Shown here: one piece after another, positions 1-13,104 of the stretch
Numbering within the stretch: position 1 is the stretch's first letter
Layout: each line of letters begins with the position of its first letter
DNA from: Pseudomonas sp. GM79
Lineage (GTDB): Bacteria; Pseudomonadota; Gammaproteobacteria; Pseudomonadales; Pseudomonadaceae
Direction: 5' to 3'
Assembly (NCBI RefSeq): GCF_000282495.1
Contig: NZ_AKJE01000042.1
Location: 25,222-89,221 of the forward strand
DNA length: 64,000 nt
Notes under the pieces: model-generated
The model's database searches: none
What the model saw: the letters and a program-made list of their open reading frames with translations, nothing else
Told to the model about the DNA's origin: nothing
Position numbers and translations under genes: made by a program

Positions 1-4
1 GGGT

Positions 5-1087
5 ATGGGGATGCGCGATCGACTGTTGGCTGCGGAGAAGGTGAAGGCCATCGATTGGCGTGATGGCGCCCTGTATCTGCTGGATCAGCGTATTTTGCCA
101 TTCGAGGAAACCTGGATCGCCTACAGCAGCGCCGCGGGCGTGGCTGAGGCCATTCGCTCAATGGTGGTGCGCGGCGCGCCGGCCATTGGCATCAGTGCGG
201 CGTATGCCATGGTGCTGTCAGCCCGCGCCCGCATTGCCGAGGGCGGTGACTGGCAGGCCGCGTGGGAAGAGGATTACGCGTTACTGGCCGATTCCCGTCC
301 AACAGCGGTTAATCTGTTCTGGGCCTTGAGTCGCATGCGCGACCGCCTGGACCGCCTCAAGGACGACGCAGACCCTCTGGCGGCGCTGGAGGCCGAAGCC
401 ATCGCCATCCATGAAAGTGATCGCGAAGCCAACCTGACCATGGCTCAGTTGGGTGTGGACTTGATCCGCAAGCATCAGGGCAACGCCCAGGCGATCCTCA
501 CGCATTGCAACACCGGCGCACTGGCGACTGGCGGCTTCGGCACGGCGCTGGGGGTGATTCGCGGGGCGTTCATCGAAGGCATGGTCGAGCGCGTCTACGC
601 CGACGAAACCCGCCCATGGCTGCAGGGTTCGCGATTGACCGCATGGGAATTGGCCAATGAAGGCATTCCGGTGACCCTCAATGTCGATTCCGCCGCCGCG
701 CACATCATGAAAACCAAGGGCGTGACCTGGGTGATCGTCGGTGCTGACCGCATCACCGCCAATGGTGATGTGGCGAACAAGATCGGCACCTACCAACTGG
801 CGGTCAACGCCATGCACCACGGCGTGCGCTTCATGGTAGTGGCGCCGAGTTCGACCATCGACATGAACCTGGCCAGTGGCGATGAGATTCCCATCGAAGA
901 GCGCGATGGTCGCGAGTTGCTGGAAGTCGGTGGTAAGCGGCTCGGGGCGGATGTCGATGCATTCAACCCGGTGTTCGATGTGACCCCGGCTGACCTGATT
1001 GATGTAATCGTCACCGAAAAAGGCATCGTCGAACGTCCGGATACCGCGAAAATGGCGCAGTTGATGTGCCGTAAGCGTCTGCATTAA
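5..1087 (+). CDS. mtnA: S-methyl-5-thioribose-1-phosphate isomerase
   Basis: Converts methylthioribose-1-phosphate to methylthioribulose-1-phosphate in the cytoplasmic methionine salvage pathway. The 360-residue length is normal for the family. It carries the catalytic cysteine in [12 protein letters not shown] (Cys168) and the catalytic aspartate in [10 protein letters not shown] (Asp248), plus the early VVRGAPAIG motif. Two in-frame ATGs, at 5 and 11, are possible starts; the window begins too close to see the ribosome binding site. It lies directly upstream of gyrA, a placement known from other Pseudomonas, but a REP doublet and about 450 bases separate them, so they are probably not co-transcribed. 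The family assignment is firm; the exact start is not. Confidence 0.95.
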   Translation: MGMRDRLLAAEKVKAIDWRDGALYLLDQRILPFEETWIAYSSAAGVAEAIRSMVVRGAPAIGISAAYAMVLSARARIAEGGDWQAAWEEDYALLADSRPTAVNLFWALSRMRDRLDRLKDDADPLAALEAEAIAIHESDREANLTMAQLGVDLIRKHQGNAQAILTHCNTGALATGGFGTALGVIRGAFIEGMVERVYADETRPWLQGSRLTAWELANEGIPVTLNVDSAAAHIMKTKGVTWVIVGADRITANGDVANKIGTYQLAVNAMHHGVRFMVVAPSSTIDMNLASGDEIPIEERDGRELLEVGGKRLGADVDAFNPVFDVTPADLIDVIVTEKGIVERPDTAKMAQLMCRKRLH

Positions 1088-1113
1088 AGGTATCTGGCGC
1101 CTGATAAATCGCT

Positions 1114-1207
1114 TTCGCGAGCAAGCCCGCTCCCACATTGGGCCGAGTCGATCGCAGAATTTGTATGCGACACCGGTCCAGTGTGGGAGCGGGCTTGCTC
1201 GCGAAGA
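1114..1207. repeat. REP doublet (REPIN-like), copy 1
   Basis: Two inverted copies of the REP core TTCGCGAGCAAGCCCGCTCC (left arm 1114–1138, right arm 1182–1206) around a roughly 43-base unrelated spacer. The transcript of either strand could fold into a long hairpin. The same core recurs in eight other gaps of this window. REP doublets of this kind are mobilised by RAYT transposases encoded elsewhere in Pseudomonas genomes; none is encoded here. Confidence 0.93.
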
Positions 1208-1533
1208 GGCCCTGACAGTCAACAAATATCGCTGATCAAGCCCCTTATTCTTCTTTCAACACGGCTCTAAGCCCCTCTCGTCCCTTTCAAGCCTGTCACC
1301 GGTCAACTAACTATGCTCCATGCGCATCTGGGGGATAGGTGCGTGGCGGCTCTTGTGATAACATCCGGCGGTTTCCAGGGTAGCCTGATGTGGCTGCCTT
1401 TACTGCGCAGATCCATGGCATAACTCGTTGATTTGTCGTAAGTCGGTGCACGGCACTCAGTCTGCATCGGCGAGCTTCGTTCGTCCCATATGGATGTGAC
1501 GAAGTTTCACCAGAAAAAGGAATCAGGCTTCTC
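1208..1533. other. gyrA upstream region, no gene
   Basis: About 325 bases between the REP doublet and gyrA. No open frame here has the codon use of the neighbours. The region should hold the gyrA promoter, and the last bases before gyrA (AAAAGGAATCAGGCTTCTC) contain a ribosome binding site. No convincing -35/-10 pair was found by eye; a TTGTGA near 1354 is the only weak candidate. Confidence 0.5.
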
Positions 1534-4203
<2,670 letters not shown>

Positions 4204-4283
4204 GCGGGCAAGCAGGGGGCGGATGAAGATTCGCCCCCTTGTTGTTTGTCCGTAATGAAATATCGACACCCATGGAGATCCCT

Positions 4284-4372
4284 TGTGGGAGCGGGCTTGC
4301 TCGCGAAGACGGACTGACATTCAGCACAGATGTCGCCTTACACCGCTTTCGCGAGCAAGCCCGCTCCCACAT
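4284..4372. repeat. REP doublet (REPIN-like), copy 2
   Basis: Two REP cores in the opposite arrangement to copy 1: TGTGGGAGCGGGCTTGCTCG at 4284 and its inverse ending at 4372, with about 38 bases between. It sits in the short gyrA–serC gap and could form a hairpin in the gyrA 3' end. Confidence 0.92.
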
Positions 4373-4429
4373 TGGATCTGTGTCGACTGATATGTTTGTA
4401 CGATCCACCAAATCAGAGCGAGATTGGAT

Positions 4430-5515
4430 GTGAGCAAGAGAGCCTATAACTTCTGTGCCGGTCCTGCGGCGCTTCCCGAAGCTGTCCTGAAGCGCGCCCA
4501 GGGTGAACTCCTTGATTGGCACGGCAAGGGCTTGTCGGTCATGGAAATGAGCCATCGCAGCGATGAGTTCGTGTCCATTGCCACCAAGGCCGAGCAGGAT
4601 CTGCGTGATCTGCTGAATATCCCCTCGAACTATAAAGTGCTGTTTCTGCAAGGTGGCGCGAGCCAGCAATTTGCTCAGATTCCTCTGAACCTGTTGCCGG
4701 AAAGCGGCACCGCCGACTATATCGACACCGGTATCTGGTCGCAGAAAGCTATCGAAGAAGCCTCGCGCTACGGCCACGTCAACATTGCCGCCACCGCCAA
4801 GCCTTACGACTATTTCGCCATCCCCGGCCAGAACGAATGGAAGCTGTCGAAAGACGCGGCCTACGTTCACTACGCACCGAACGAAACCATTGGTGGCCTG
4901 GAATTCCAATGGATCCCGGAAACCGGTGATGTGCCGCTGGTCGCTGACATGTCCTCGGACATTCTCTCGCGTCCGGTGGATGTTTCGCGTTTCGGCATGA
5001 TCTACGCCGGCGCGCAGAAAAACATCGGCCCGAGCGGCATTGTCGTGAACATCGTGCGCGAAGACCTGCTCGGTCACGCCCGTTCCATTTGCCCGACCAT
5101 GCTCAACTACAAGGTCGCGGCCGATAACGGCTCGATGTACAACACCCCGCCAACCCTGGCCTGGTACTTGTCCGGCCTGGTGTTCGAGTGGCTGAAAGAG
5201 CAGGGTGGCGTCGAAGCCATCGGCAAGCTCAATGAAGTCAAGCAGCGCACGCTGTATGACTTCATCGACGCCAGCGGCTTGTACAGCAACCCGATCAACA
5301 AACCGGACCGCTCGTGGATGAACGTGCCGTTCCGTCTGGCCGACGATCGTCTCGACAAGCCGTTCCTGGCCGGTGCCGACGAACGTGGCCTGTTGAACCT
5401 CAAAGGCCACCGTTCCGTGGGCGGCATGCGTGCCTCCATCTATAACGCCGTCGATATCGTTGCGGTCAACGCACTGGTTTCGTACATGGCAGAGTTCGAG
5501 AAGGAACACGGCTAA
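4430..5515 (+). CDS. serC: phosphoserine aminotransferase
   Basis: PLP enzyme that makes 3-phosphoserine from 3-phosphohydroxypyruvate in serine synthesis and serves a parallel step in pyridoxine synthesis. The 361 residues start MSKRAYNFCAGPAALP, which fixes the start at a GTG codon at 4430; the frame is open to a TTG six bases earlier but the family does not use it. The PLP-binding lysine lies in GAQKNIGPSG. The stop overlaps the pheA start by one base (TAATG), so the two are translationally coupled. This is the first gene of the conserved Pseudomonas serC–pheA–hisC–tyrA/aroA–cmk–rpsA group. Confidence 0.98.
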   Translation: MSKRAYNFCAGPAALPEAVLKRAQGELLDWHGKGLSVMEMSHRSDEFVSIATKAEQDLRDLLNIPSNYKVLFLQGGASQQFAQIPLNLLPESGTADYIDTGIWSQKAIEEASRYGHVNIAATAKPYDYFAIPGQNEWKLSKDAAYVHYAPNETIGGLEFQWIPETGDVPLVADMSSDILSRPVDVSRFGMIYAGAQKNIGPSGIVVNIVREDLLGHARSICPTMLNYKVAADNGSMYNTPPTLAWYLSGLVFEWLKEQGGVEAIGKLNEVKQRTLYDFIDASGLYSNPINKPDRSWMNVPFRLADDRLDKPFLAGADERGLLNLKGHRSVGGMRASIYNAVDIVAVNALVSYMAEFEKEHG

Positions 5516-6609
5516 TGTCTGAGCAAGAACTCAAGGCACTGCGCCTGCGCATTGATGCTCTGGACGAAAAAGTCCTGGAGCTGATCAGTGAGCGCGCACG
5601 TTGCGCCCAGGAAGTTGCGCGAGTAAAGATGGCCTCGCTGGCCGAAGGCGAAGTGCCGGTGTTCTATCGTCCTGAGCGTGAAGCCCAGGTGCTCAAGCGT
5701 GTAATGGAGCGTAACCAGGGGCCGCTGGGCAACGAAGAGATGGCGCGGCTGTTCCGTGAAATCATGTCCTCGTGCCTGGCCCTCGAGCAGCCGCTGAAAG
5801 TGGCTTACCTCGGCCCTGAAGGCACCTTCACTCAAGCCGCAGCCATGAAGCACTTCGGTCACGCCGTGATCAGCAAGCCGATGGCGGCGATCGACGAAGT
5901 GTTCCGTGAAGTCGCGGCCGGTGCGGTGAACTTTGGCGTGGTTCCGGTGGAGAACTCCACCGAGGGCGCGGTCAACCACACCCTCGACAGCTTCCTCGAG
6001 CACGACATGGTGATCTGTGGCGAAGTTGAGCTGCGGATTCACCATCACCTGTTGGTGGGTGAAAACACCAAGACAGACAGCATCAGCCGCATCTATTCCC
6101 ACGCCCAGTCCCTGGCCCAGTGCCGCAAGTGGCTGGACGCCCATTACCCGAATGTCGAGCGTGTGGCGGTTTCGAGCAACGCCGAAGCGGCCAAGCGGGT
6201 CAAGGGTGAGTGGAACTCGGCGGCGATCGCTGGCGACATGGCCGCCAGTCTGTACGGGTTGACTCGTCTGGCCGAAAAAATCGAGGATCGTCCGGACAAC
6301 TCCACGCGATTCCTGATGATCGGCAGCCAGGAAGTACCGCCGACCGGCGACGACAAGACCTCGATCATCGTGTCCATGAGCAACAAACCCGGCGCGCTCC
6401 ATGAGTTGCTGGTGCCGTTCCATGACAACGGCATCGACCTGACACGCATCGAGACTCGTCCGTCGCGCAGCGGTAAATGGACCTACGTGTTCTTCATCGA
6501 CTTCGTCGGCCATCATCGCGACCCGCTGGTCAAAGGTGTACTGGAAAAGATCAGTCAGGAAGCAGTAGCACTCAAAGTGCTGGGTTCCTACCCGAAAGCA
6601 GTTCTCTAA
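5515..6609 (+). CDS. pheA: bifunctional chorismate mutase / prephenate dehydratase
   Basis: The P-protein converts chorismate to prephenate and then to phenylpyruvate. Its 364 residues hold an AroQ-type chorismate mutase helix domain (about 1–90), a prephenate dehydratase domain (about 95–270, with YLGPEGTFTQAA and the ENSTEGAV motif) and a C-terminal ACT domain (about 280–360) with ETRPSRSGKWTYVFF, the phenylalanine-binding region expected to give feedback inhibition. It starts by one-base overlap with serC and is 12 bases from hisC, so it belongs to the same operon. Confidence 0.98.
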   Translation: MSEQELKALRLRIDALDEKVLELISERARCAQEVARVKMASLAEGEVPVFYRPEREAQVLKRVMERNQGPLGNEEMARLFREIMSSCLALEQPLKVAYLGPEGTFTQAAAMKHFGHAVISKPMAAIDEVFREVAAGAVNFGVVPVENSTEGAVNHTLDSFLEHDMVICGEVELRIHHHLLVGENTKTDSISRIYSHAQSLAQCRKWLDAHYPNVERVAVSSNAEAAKRVKGEWNSAAIAGDMAASLYGLTRLAEKIEDRPDNSTRFLMIGSQEVPPTGDDKTSIIVSMSNKPGALHELLVPFHDNGIDLTRIETRPSRSGKWTYVFFIDFVGHHRDPLVKGVLEKISQEAVALKVLGSYPKAVL

Positions 6610-6621
6610 GGGCGGTAGCAA

Positions 6622-7734
6622 ATGAGTGGCAACTTCCTCGCTCTGGCACAGCCGGGCGTGCAACAACTTTCGCCTTACCTTCCGGGCAAGCCCGTGGACG
6701 AACTGGCCCGTGAGCTGAACCTCGATCCGGCCAATATCGTCAAACTGGCGAGCAACGAAAACCCGTTGGGCGCCAGCCCCAAGGCATTGGCAGCGATTCG
6801 CGAAGCGCTGACCGAGCTGACCCGCTATCCGGACGGCAACGGTTTTGCGCTCAAGACCCTGCTGGCCGATCAGTGCCGCGTCGAGCTCAACCAGGTAACG
6901 CTGGGCAACGGCTCCAACGACATTCTGGAGCTGGTGGCGCGTGCCTATCTGGCGCCAGGCCTGAACGCGGTGTTCAGCGCGCATGCGTTTGCGGTCTATC
7001 CGATCGTCACCCAGGCCGTCGGTGCCCAGGCAAAAGTAGTCCCGGCCAAAGACTGGGGGCATGATCTGTCGGCCATGCTCGCCGCGATCGATGCCGATAC
7101 TCGTGTGGTGTTCATCGCCAACCCGAACAACCCGACCGGGACCTGGTTCGACGCCCAGGCGCTGGATGATTTCCTGCAGGACGTGCCGGCCCATGTGCTG
7201 GTGGTGCTGGACGAGGCCTACATCGAGTACGCCGAAGGCAGCGACTTGCCGGATGGTCTGGATTATCTGGCGGCCTACCCGAACCTGCTGGTCTCGCGCA
7301 CCTTCTCCAAAGCCTATGGTCTGGCGTCGCTGCGGGTCGGTTACGGCTTGTCCTCGGCCATCGTCGCCGATGTGCTGAACCGCGTGCGTCAGCCGTTCAA
7401 CGTCAACAGCCTCGCGCTGGCCGCCGCTTGTGCGGCTCTGCAAGACGTCGAGTACCTGGCCGAAAGCCGCCGCCTGAACGAGTCCGGCATGCAGCAGCTG
7501 CAAGCGGGTTTCCGCGAGCTGGGGTTGAGCTGGATTCCATCCAAAGGCAACTTCATCTGTGTCGATCTGGGTCGCGTTGCGGCACCAGTGTTCGAGGGGT
7601 TGCTGCGTGAAGGGGTGATCGTGCGTCCGGTGGCCAACTATGGCATGCCGAACCACCTGCGTATCACCATCGGTTTGCCGGCAGAAAACAGCCGCTTCCT
7701 CGAGGCGCTGACCAAGGTTATGGCTCGTGGTTGA
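6622..7734 (+). CDS. hisC: histidinol-phosphate / aromatic aminotransferase (HisC2 type)
   Basis: A 370-residue class I/II PLP aminotransferase with SNENPLG, NPNNPTG and the PLP lysine in SRTFSKAYGLASLRVGY, all typical of HisC. Pseudomonas often carries a second HisC copy in this aromatic operon, where it can transaminate phenylpyruvate and 4-hydroxyphenylpyruvate or imidazole acetol phosphate. Position between pheA and tyrA suggests the aromatic role; sequence alone cannot separate the two activities. Its end overlaps the start of the next gene by eight bases. Confidence 0.94.
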   Translation: MSGNFLALAQPGVQQLSPYLPGKPVDELARELNLDPANIVKLASNENPLGASPKALAAIREALTELTRYPDGNGFALKTLLADQCRVELNQVTLGNGSNDILELVARAYLAPGLNAVFSAHAFAVYPIVTQAVGAQAKVVPAKDWGHDLSAMLAAIDADTRVVFIANPNNPTGTWFDAQALDDFLQDVPAHVLVVLDEAYIEYAEGSDLPDGLDYLAAYPNLLVSRTFSKAYGLASLRVGYGLSSAIVADVLNRVRQPFNVNSLALAAACAALQDVEYLAESRRLNESGMQQLQAGFRELGLSWIPSKGNFICVDLGRVAAPVFEGLLREGVIVRPVANYGMPNHLRITIGLPAENSRFLEALTKVMARG

Positions 7735-9970
7735 TGTCACTGCGCTGCAATCTGCGCAACCTATGATCGGTCGCCTGGTGGTGGTTGGTCTGGGCTTGAT
7801 CGGCGGTTCGTTTGCCAAAGGCCTGCGTGAAAGCGGTCTGTGCCGCGAAGTGGTCGGGGTCGATCTCGACCCGCAGTCGCGCAAGCTGGCGGTCGAGTTA
7901 GGCGTGGTGGATCGCTGCGAAGAAGACCTGGCGGCGGCTTGCCAGGGCGCTGACGTGATTCAGCTGGCGGTGCCGATCCTGGCCATGGAGAAACTGCTCG
8001 CGCTGTTGGCGGGCATGGACCTGGGACAAGCGATTCTGACCGACGTCGGCAGCGCCAAGGGCAATGTGGTGCGCGCGGCGACCGAGGCGTTTGGCGGCAT
8101 GCCGACGCGCTTCGTGCCGGGGCATCCGATCGCCGGTTCCGAGCAGAGCGGGGTGGAAGCCTCCAATGCCGAACTGTTCCGTCGTCATAAAGTGATTCTG
8201 ACGCCGCTGGATCAGACCGATCCGGCCGCGCTGGCAGTGGTTGACCGGTTGTGGCGCGAATTGGGCGCCGACGTCGAGCACATGCAGGTCGAGCGTCACG
8301 ACGAAGTGTTGGCGGCGACCAGCCATTTGCCGCACTTGCTGGCGTTCGGTTTGGTCGATTCGTTGGCCAAACGCAATGAAAATCTTGAGATCTTCCGTTA
8401 CGCTGCGGGCGGTTTCCGCGATTTCACAAGAATCGCCGGAAGCGACCCGGTCATGTGGCACGACATCTTCCTCGCCAACCGCGAAGCTGTCCTGCGCACA
8501 CTCGATACATTTCGCAGCGACCTCGACGCCTTGCGCGACGCGGTCGATGCAGGGGATGGGCACCAATTATTGGGCGTGTTCACGCGCGCCCGGGTTGCCC
8601 GCGAGCATTTCAGTAAAATCCTGGCCCGCCGGGCCTATGTGGACGCTATGAATTCCAACGATCTGATTTTCCTGGCACAACCTGGTGGCCGCCTGACTGG
8701 GCGGATTCGTGTACCGGGCGACAAATCGATTTCCCACCGCTCGATCATGCTCGGTTCCCTGGCCGAAGGCGTCACCGAAGTGGAAGGTTTCCTCGAGGGC
8801 GAAGACGCTCTGGCAACCTTGCAGGCTTTCCGCGACATGGGTGTCGTCATCGAAGGTCCGCACCACGGTCGTGTGACCATCCACGGCGTCGGCCTGCATG
8901 GCCTGAAGCCTGCGCCGGGCCCGATCTATCTGGGTAACTCCGGCACCTCGATGCGTCTGCTGTCTGGCCTTTTGGCTGCGCAGAACTTCGATAGCACCCT
9001 GACCGGCGATGCTTCTCTGTCCAAGCGTCCGATGAATCGCGTGGCCAATCCGCTGCGTGAAATGGGCGCCGTGATCGAGACCGCTGCTGAAGGTCGTCCA
9101 CCGATGACCATTCGTGGCGGCAACAAGCTCAAGGGTCTGACTTACACCATGCCGATGGCCAGCGCCCAGGTGAAATCCTGCCTGTTGCTGGCGGGCCTGT
9201 ATGCCGAAGGCAAGACCACCGTCACCGAGCCGGCACCGACTCGCGATCACACCGAGCGCATGCTGCGCGGCTTCGGCTACCCGGTCACCGTCAATGGCGC
9301 GACCGCATCGGTCGAGTCCGGCCACAAGCTGACCGCGACCCACATTGAAGTGCCGGGCGACATCTCGTCGTCGGCGTTCTTCCTTGTAGCCGCGTCGATT
9401 GCCGAAGGTTCGGAACTGGTGCTCGAGCACGTCGGCATCAACCCGACCCGTACCGGTGTGATCGACATCCTGCGCCTGATGGGTGCGGACATCACCCTGG
9501 AAAACCAGCGTGAAGTGGGCGGTGAGCCGGTAGCGGATCTGCGCGTACGGGCAGCTAAACTCAAAGGTATCGAGATCCCCGAGGCGCTGGTTCCACTGGC
9601 CATCGACGAGTTCCCGGTGCTGTTCGTGGCCGCTGCATGTGCCGAAGGGCGCACCGTGCTGCGCGGCGCCGAAGAGCTGCGCGTGAAGGAGTCGGACCGG
9701 ATCCAGGTCATGGCGGACGGTTTGCTGGCACTGGGTGTCAAGTGCGAGCCGACCCCGGACGGCCTCATCATCGACGGCGGCCAGATCGGCGGCGGCGAAG
9801 TGCACGGTCACGGCGATCACCGGATTGCCATGGCCTTCAGCGTGGCTTCGCTGCGCGCCACTGCACCGATCCGCATCCATGACTGCGCCAACGTCGCGAC
9901 CTCGTTCCCGAACTTCCTCGCGCTGTGCGCGCAGGTCGGTATCCGTGTTGCGCAAGAGGCTCAGTCGTGA
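7727..9970 (+). CDS. tyrA-aroA: fused prephenate dehydrogenase / EPSP synthase
   Basis: One 747-residue protein joins TyrA (about 1–300; Rossmann motif [13 protein letters not shown], and HPIAGSE) to AroA (from about 308; [21 protein letters not shown] and the late [10 protein letters not shown]). TyrA makes 4-hydroxyphenylpyruvate from prephenate; AroA makes 5-enolpyruvylshikimate-3-phosphate. This fusion is known across pseudomonads and is not a frameshift: the linker reads through without a stop, and Met308 lies in [11 protein letters not shown]. The start is a GTG at 7727 inside the hisC end; an ATG at 7763 just before IGRLVVVG is an alternative giving 735 residues. The stop overlaps the cmk start. 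Confidence 0.96.
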   Translation: MVDVTALQSAQPMIGRLVVVGLGLIGGSFAKGLRESGLCREVVGVDLDPQSRKLAVELGVVDRCEEDLAAACQGADVIQLAVPILAMEKLLALLAGMDLGQAILTDVGSAKGNVVRAATEAFGGMPTRFVPGHPIAGSEQSGVEASNAELFRRHKVILTPLDQTDPAALAVVDRLWRELGADVEHMQVERHDEVLAATSHLPHLLAFGLVDSLAKRNENLEIFRYAAGGFRDFTRIAGSDPVMWHDIFLANREAVLRTLDTFRSDLDALRDAVDAGDGHQLLGVFTRARVAREHFSKILARRAYVDAMNSNDLIFLAQPGGRLTGRIRVPGDKSISHRSIMLGSLAEGVTEVEGFLEGEDALATLQAFRDMGVVIEGPHHGRVTIHGVGLHGLKPAPGPIYLGNSGTSMRLLSGLLAAQNFDSTLTGDASLSKRPMNRVANPLREMGAVIETAAEGRPPMTIRGGNKLKGLTYTMPMASAQVKSCLLLAGLYAEGKTTVTEPAPTRDHTERMLRGFGYPVTVNGATASVESGHKLTATHIEVPGDISSSAFFLVAASIAEGSELVLEHVGINPTRTGVIDILRLMGADITLENQREVGGEPVADLRVRAAKLKGIEIPEALVPLAIDEFPVLFVAAACAEGRTVLRGAEELRVKESDRIQVMADGLLALGVKCEPTPDGLIIDGGQIGGGEVHGHGDHRIAMAFSVASLRATAPIRIHDCANVATSFPNFLALCAQVGIRVAQEAQS

Positions 9971-10656
9971 TCAGCATCGCACCGGTTATAACCATTGATG
10001 GGCCTAGCGGCTCTGGCAAGGGGACTGTTGCCGGCATGCTGGCCAAGCGCCTGGGCTGGAACCTGCTGGATTCCGGTGCGCTGTATCGATTGCTGGCGTT
10101 CGCGGCGCATAACCATGGCGTCGACCTGACGAATGAGGAACTGCTCAAAAAGCTCGCCGCTCATCTGGATGTGCAATTCATCGCGGCGACCGACGGTCAG
10201 CTGCAGCGCATTATTCTGGAAGGCGACGAAGTCAGCGATGTCATCCGTACCGAAAGTATCGGCTCGGGTGCCTCGCAGGTCGCTGCGCTGCCCGCCGTTC
10301 GTGAAGCGCTGCTGCAGCGCCAGCGGGCCTTTCAGGAGTCGCCGGGTCTGGTGGCCGATGGTCGCGACATGGGCACGGTGGTATTTCCCGACGCGCCGTT
10401 GAAGATTTTCCTGACCGCCAGTGCCGAGGAGCGTGCGCGCCGTCGATACTTGCAGTTGAAGGGCAAAGTCGATGGTGTTAGTCTGTCGAGTCTGCTAGAT
10501 GAGATACGTGCGCGCGATGAGCGTGACACCCAGCGAGCGGTAGCCCCGCTCAAACCGGCGGCAGACGCCATCCAGCTGGATTCCACGGAATTATCCATCG
10601 ATCAGGTGCTGGAACGCATCATGAGCGAGATCGCCATTCGCGATATCGCCGGGTGA
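9967..10656 (+). CDS. cmk: cytidylate kinase
   Basis: Phosphorylates CMP and dCMP with ATP. The P-loop is GPSGSGKG near the N-terminus, followed by DSGALYR and [13 protein letters not shown], both characteristic of Cmk. The start is the GTG at 9967, which overlaps the tyrA-aroA stop (GTGA), giving 229 residues, the usual length; the frame is open further upstream but only inside aroA. Cmk–rpsA linkage is conserved in many gammaproteobacteria. Confidence 0.97.
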   Translation: MISIAPVITIDGPSGSGKGTVAGMLAKRLGWNLLDSGALYRLLAFAAHNHGVDLTNEELLKKLAAHLDVQFIAATDGQLQRIILEGDEVSDVIRTESIGSGASQVAALPAVREALLQRQRAFQESPGLVADGRDMGTVVFPDAPLKIFLTASAEERARRRYLQLKGKVDGVSLSSLLDEIRARDERDTQRAVAPLKPAADAIQLDSTELSIDQVLERIMSEIAIRDIAG

Positions 10657-10716
10657 CCAAGAAAGCTGCAGGGGACCAGTCATAGTCCTGCGGTGTTTCT
10701 TTCATATGAAACTAAC

Positions 10717-10757
10717 CCACACCGTCTGGGGTGTGGAGATGGGCGTATTCTTCGCCC
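10717..10757 (+). promoter_or_regulatory. two hairpins in the rpsA leader
   Basis: Two adjacent inverted repeats precede rpsA. The first pairs CCACACC (10717–10723) with GGTGTGG (10730–10736); the second pairs GGGCG (10741–10745) with CGCCC (10753–10757). They end 18 bases before the rpsA start and leave the AGGAA ribosome binding site free. The rpsA leader of E. coli folds into hairpins through which S1 represses its own translation, so a similar role is plausible. The hairpins are seen; the function is inferred. Confidence 0.45.
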
Positions 10758-10775
10758 TTATCAACAGGAATTAAA

Positions 10776-12458
10776 ATGAGCGAAAGCTTTGCGGAACTCT
10801 TTGAAGAAAGCCTAAAAACCCTGAACCTTCAGGCAGGCTCCATCATCACCGGTGTTATCGTTGATATCGATTACCAGGCTCGCTGGGTAACCGTTCACGC
10901 TGGCCTGAAGTCTGAAGCACTCATCCCGCTTGAGCAGTTCTACAACGATGCTGGCGAGCTGAACATCAACGTCGGTGACGAAGTTCACGTTGCTCTGGAC
11001 TCGGTTGAAGACGGCTTCGGTGAAACCAAGCTGTCCCGTGAAAAAGCCAAGCGCGCTGAATGCTGGATTGTTCTGGAAGCAGCCTTCGCAGCCGAAGAAG
11101 TGGTCAAGGGCGTTATCAACGGTAAGGTTAAAGGCGGCTTCACTGTCGACGTTAACGGCATCCGTGCGTTCCTGCCAGGTTCTCTGGTTGACGTCCGTCC
11201 AGTGCGCGACACCACGCACCTGGAAGGCAAAGAGCTGGAATTCAAGGTCATCAAACTCGACCAGAAACGCAACAACGTTGTCGTTTCCCGTCGCAGCGTC
11301 CTCGAAGCCGAGAACTCCGCCGAGCGTGAAGCTCTGCTGGAATCCCTGCAGGAAGGCCAACAAGTCAAAGGTATCGTCAAGAACCTCACCGATTACGGCG
11401 CATTCGTCGATCTGGGTGGCGTCGATGGCCTGCTGCACATTACCGACATGGCTTGGAAGCGTATCAAGCATCCTTCCGAAATCGTCAACGTTGGCGACGA
11501 GATCGATGTCAAGGTTCTGAAGTACGATCGCGAACGCAATCGTGTTTCCCTGGGCCTCAAGCAACTGGGCGAAGATCCATGGGTTGCTATCAAAGCCCGT
11601 TACCCAGAAAGCACTCGCGTTACCGCTCGTGTAACCAACCTGACCGACTACGGCTGCTTCGCTGAGCTGGAAGAAGGCGTTGAAGGCCTGGTACACGTTT
11701 CCGAAATGGACTGGACCAACAAGAACATCCACCCTTCGAAAGTCGTACAAGTCGGCGACGAAGTGGAAGTCATGGTTCTGGACATCGACGAAGAGCGTCG
11801 TCGTATCTCCCTCGGCATCAAGCAGTGCAAATCTAACCCATGGGAAGATTTCTCTGGCCAGTTCAACAAGGGCGATAAAATCTCCGGCACCATCAAGTCG
11901 ATCACCGATTTCGGTATCTTCATTGGTCTGGACGGCGGCATCGACGGTCTGGTTCACCTGTCCGACATCTCCTGGAACGAAGTGGGCGAAGAAGCCGTTC
12001 GCCGCTTCAAGAAGGGCGACGAGCTGGACACCGTTATCCTGTCGGTTGACCCAGAGCGCGAGCGCATCTCCCTGGGCATCAAGCAACTGGAAAGCGATCC
12101 GTTCTCCGAGTACGTCTCGGTTAACGACAAAGGCGCTATCGTTAAAGGCACCGTGAAAGAAGTTGACGCCAAAGGCGCCATCGTCGTTCTGGCTGACGAC
12201 ATCGAAGCGACCCTGAAAGCCTCCGAAATCAGCCGTGACCGCGTTGAAGATGCGCGCAACGTTCTGAAAGAAGGCCAGGAAGTTGAAGCCAAGATCATCA
12301 GCGTTGATCGCAAGAGCCGCGTAATCCAGCTCTCGATCAAGTCGAAAGACGATGCTGAAGAGAAAGAAGCTATCCAGAGCCTGAACTCGGTTCAGGATGC
12401 TCCAGCCGATACCACTATGGCTGCTCTGCTGAAGCAAGCAATGGCCAAACAGAACTAA
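10776..12458 (+). CDS. rpsA: 30S ribosomal protein S1
   Basis: RNA-binding ribosomal protein needed to load most mRNAs. The 560 residues contain six S1 (OB-fold) repeats; repeats 3–6 are easily seen through recurring segments such as [16 protein letters not shown] and GLVHLSDI, each followed by [12 protein letters not shown] endings. The start ATG at 10776 begins [14 protein letters not shown] and follows AGGAATTAAA. A longer frame begins at 10731 but runs through the leader hairpins and is rejected. A strong terminator follows the stop. Confidence 0.98.
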   Translation: MSESFAELFEESLKTLNLQAGSIITGVIVDIDYQARWVTVHAGLKSEALIPLEQFYNDAGELNINVGDEVHVALDSVEDGFGETKLSREKAKRAECWIVLEAAFAAEEVVKGVINGKVKGGFTVDVNGIRAFLPGSLVDVRPVRDTTHLEGKELEFKVIKLDQKRNNVVVSRRSVLEAENSAEREALLESLQEGQQVKGIVKNLTDYGAFVDLGGVDGLLHITDMAWKRIKHPSEIVNVGDEIDVKVLKYDRERNRVSLGLKQLGEDPWVAIKARYPESTRVTARVTNLTDYGCFAELEEGVEGLVHVSEMDWTNKNIHPSKVVQVGDEVEVMVLDIDEERRRISLGIKQCKSNPWEDFSGQFNKGDKISGTIKSITDFGIFIGLDGGIDGLVHLSDISWNEVGEEAVRRFKKGDELDTVILSVDPERERISLGIKQLESDPFSEYVSVNDKGAIVKGTVKEVDAKGAIVVLADDIEATLKASEISRDRVEDARNVLKEGQEVEAKIISVDRKSRVIQLSIKSKDDAEEKEAIQSLNSVQDAPADTTMAALLKQAMAKQN

Positions 12459-12474
12459 GTTCTGCTTGATCATG

Positions 12475-12503
12475 AAAAAGGGCGACTTCGGTCGCCCTTT
12501 TTT
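12475..12503 (+). terminator. rho-independent terminator after rpsA
   Basis: GGGCGAC–TTCG–GTCGCCC stem with a stable UUCG-type tetraloop followed by TTTTTT, 20 or so bases after the rpsA stop. A-rich sequence precedes the stem, so it may act weakly on the opposite strand too. Confidence 0.95.
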
Positions 12504-12675
12504 GTGTCTGCGATTTGGTGAATCCCAAGGAGGGCTGACACCACCGCTTTTCTTTCGTGAAACCAATGATCTACACAAGTTGTCTGTAACTTCATACAGG
12601 TCAATCATCTATTCGAGGCTAGGCTTAGTCTGAAGTGAACGACCGCTGGGCATTGCGCCCGGCATAAGGAAGCGA

Positions 12676-12954
12676 ATGAACAAGCTCATTGTCGTGATAG
12701 CAGTACTGACATTAGCGGGCTGTACCACAAGCGCCAAGACTCATGCGGTACGCGGAGTCAGTGGCATAGAGATCGATTGTTCCGGGTTGGGCTCTGGATG
12801 GGAAAAGTGCCACAAGCGAGCTGCAAAGGAATGCAAGGGCGCAGGTTATAAAGTCGTCGTCAGGTCCGATGATGCCAAGGAAGAGGATGTATTCCCTTTC
12901 GGCTTCAATCCCGCGGGTTATCTGACGCGCACCATGCTGGTTATCTGTAGATGA
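12676..12954 (+). CDS. small putative lipoprotein
   Basis: A 92-residue protein with a lipoprotein signal peptide: a short basic start (MNK), a hydrophobic stretch and the lipobox LAGC at about residues 13–16, so the mature protein would be lipidated at Cys16. The mature part holds four more cysteines (in IDCSG, EKCHK, KECKG and VICR), suggesting disulfides in the periplasm. It begins after an AAGGAAGCG ribosome binding site. It stands between the rpsA terminator and ihfB as its own unit. I do not recognise a family; function unknown. Confidence 0.75.
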   Translation: MNKLIVVIAVLTLAGCTTSAKTHAVRGVSGIEIDCSGLGSGWEKCHKRAAKECKGAGYKVVVRSDDAKEEDVFPFGFNPAGYLTRTMLVICR

Positions 12955-13104
12955 ATGCCGGGTTGGAGCAATGTTCCGATGTTCTGCAATCGGGCGCCTC
13001 ATTACGAGGAAAGATATGTCAAAACTCAGGCTGTTCAAATTTCTCCGGGCATGCTAAAACCTTTGAAGCGCTTTTCCTAGCTGCTTGAAAAAGAAGGGAA
13101 AAAT

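Noticed and set aside
6610..6621. GGCGGTAGC resembling the ops element of RfaH-controlled operons
   Set aside because: It lies in the pheA–hisC gap, not upstream of the O-antigen genes, and lacks the rest of the ops/JUMPstart pattern.
7727..9970. Possible frameshift joining tyrA and aroA
   Set aside because: The fusion is in one clean frame and is a known arrangement in Pseudomonas, so it is not an error.
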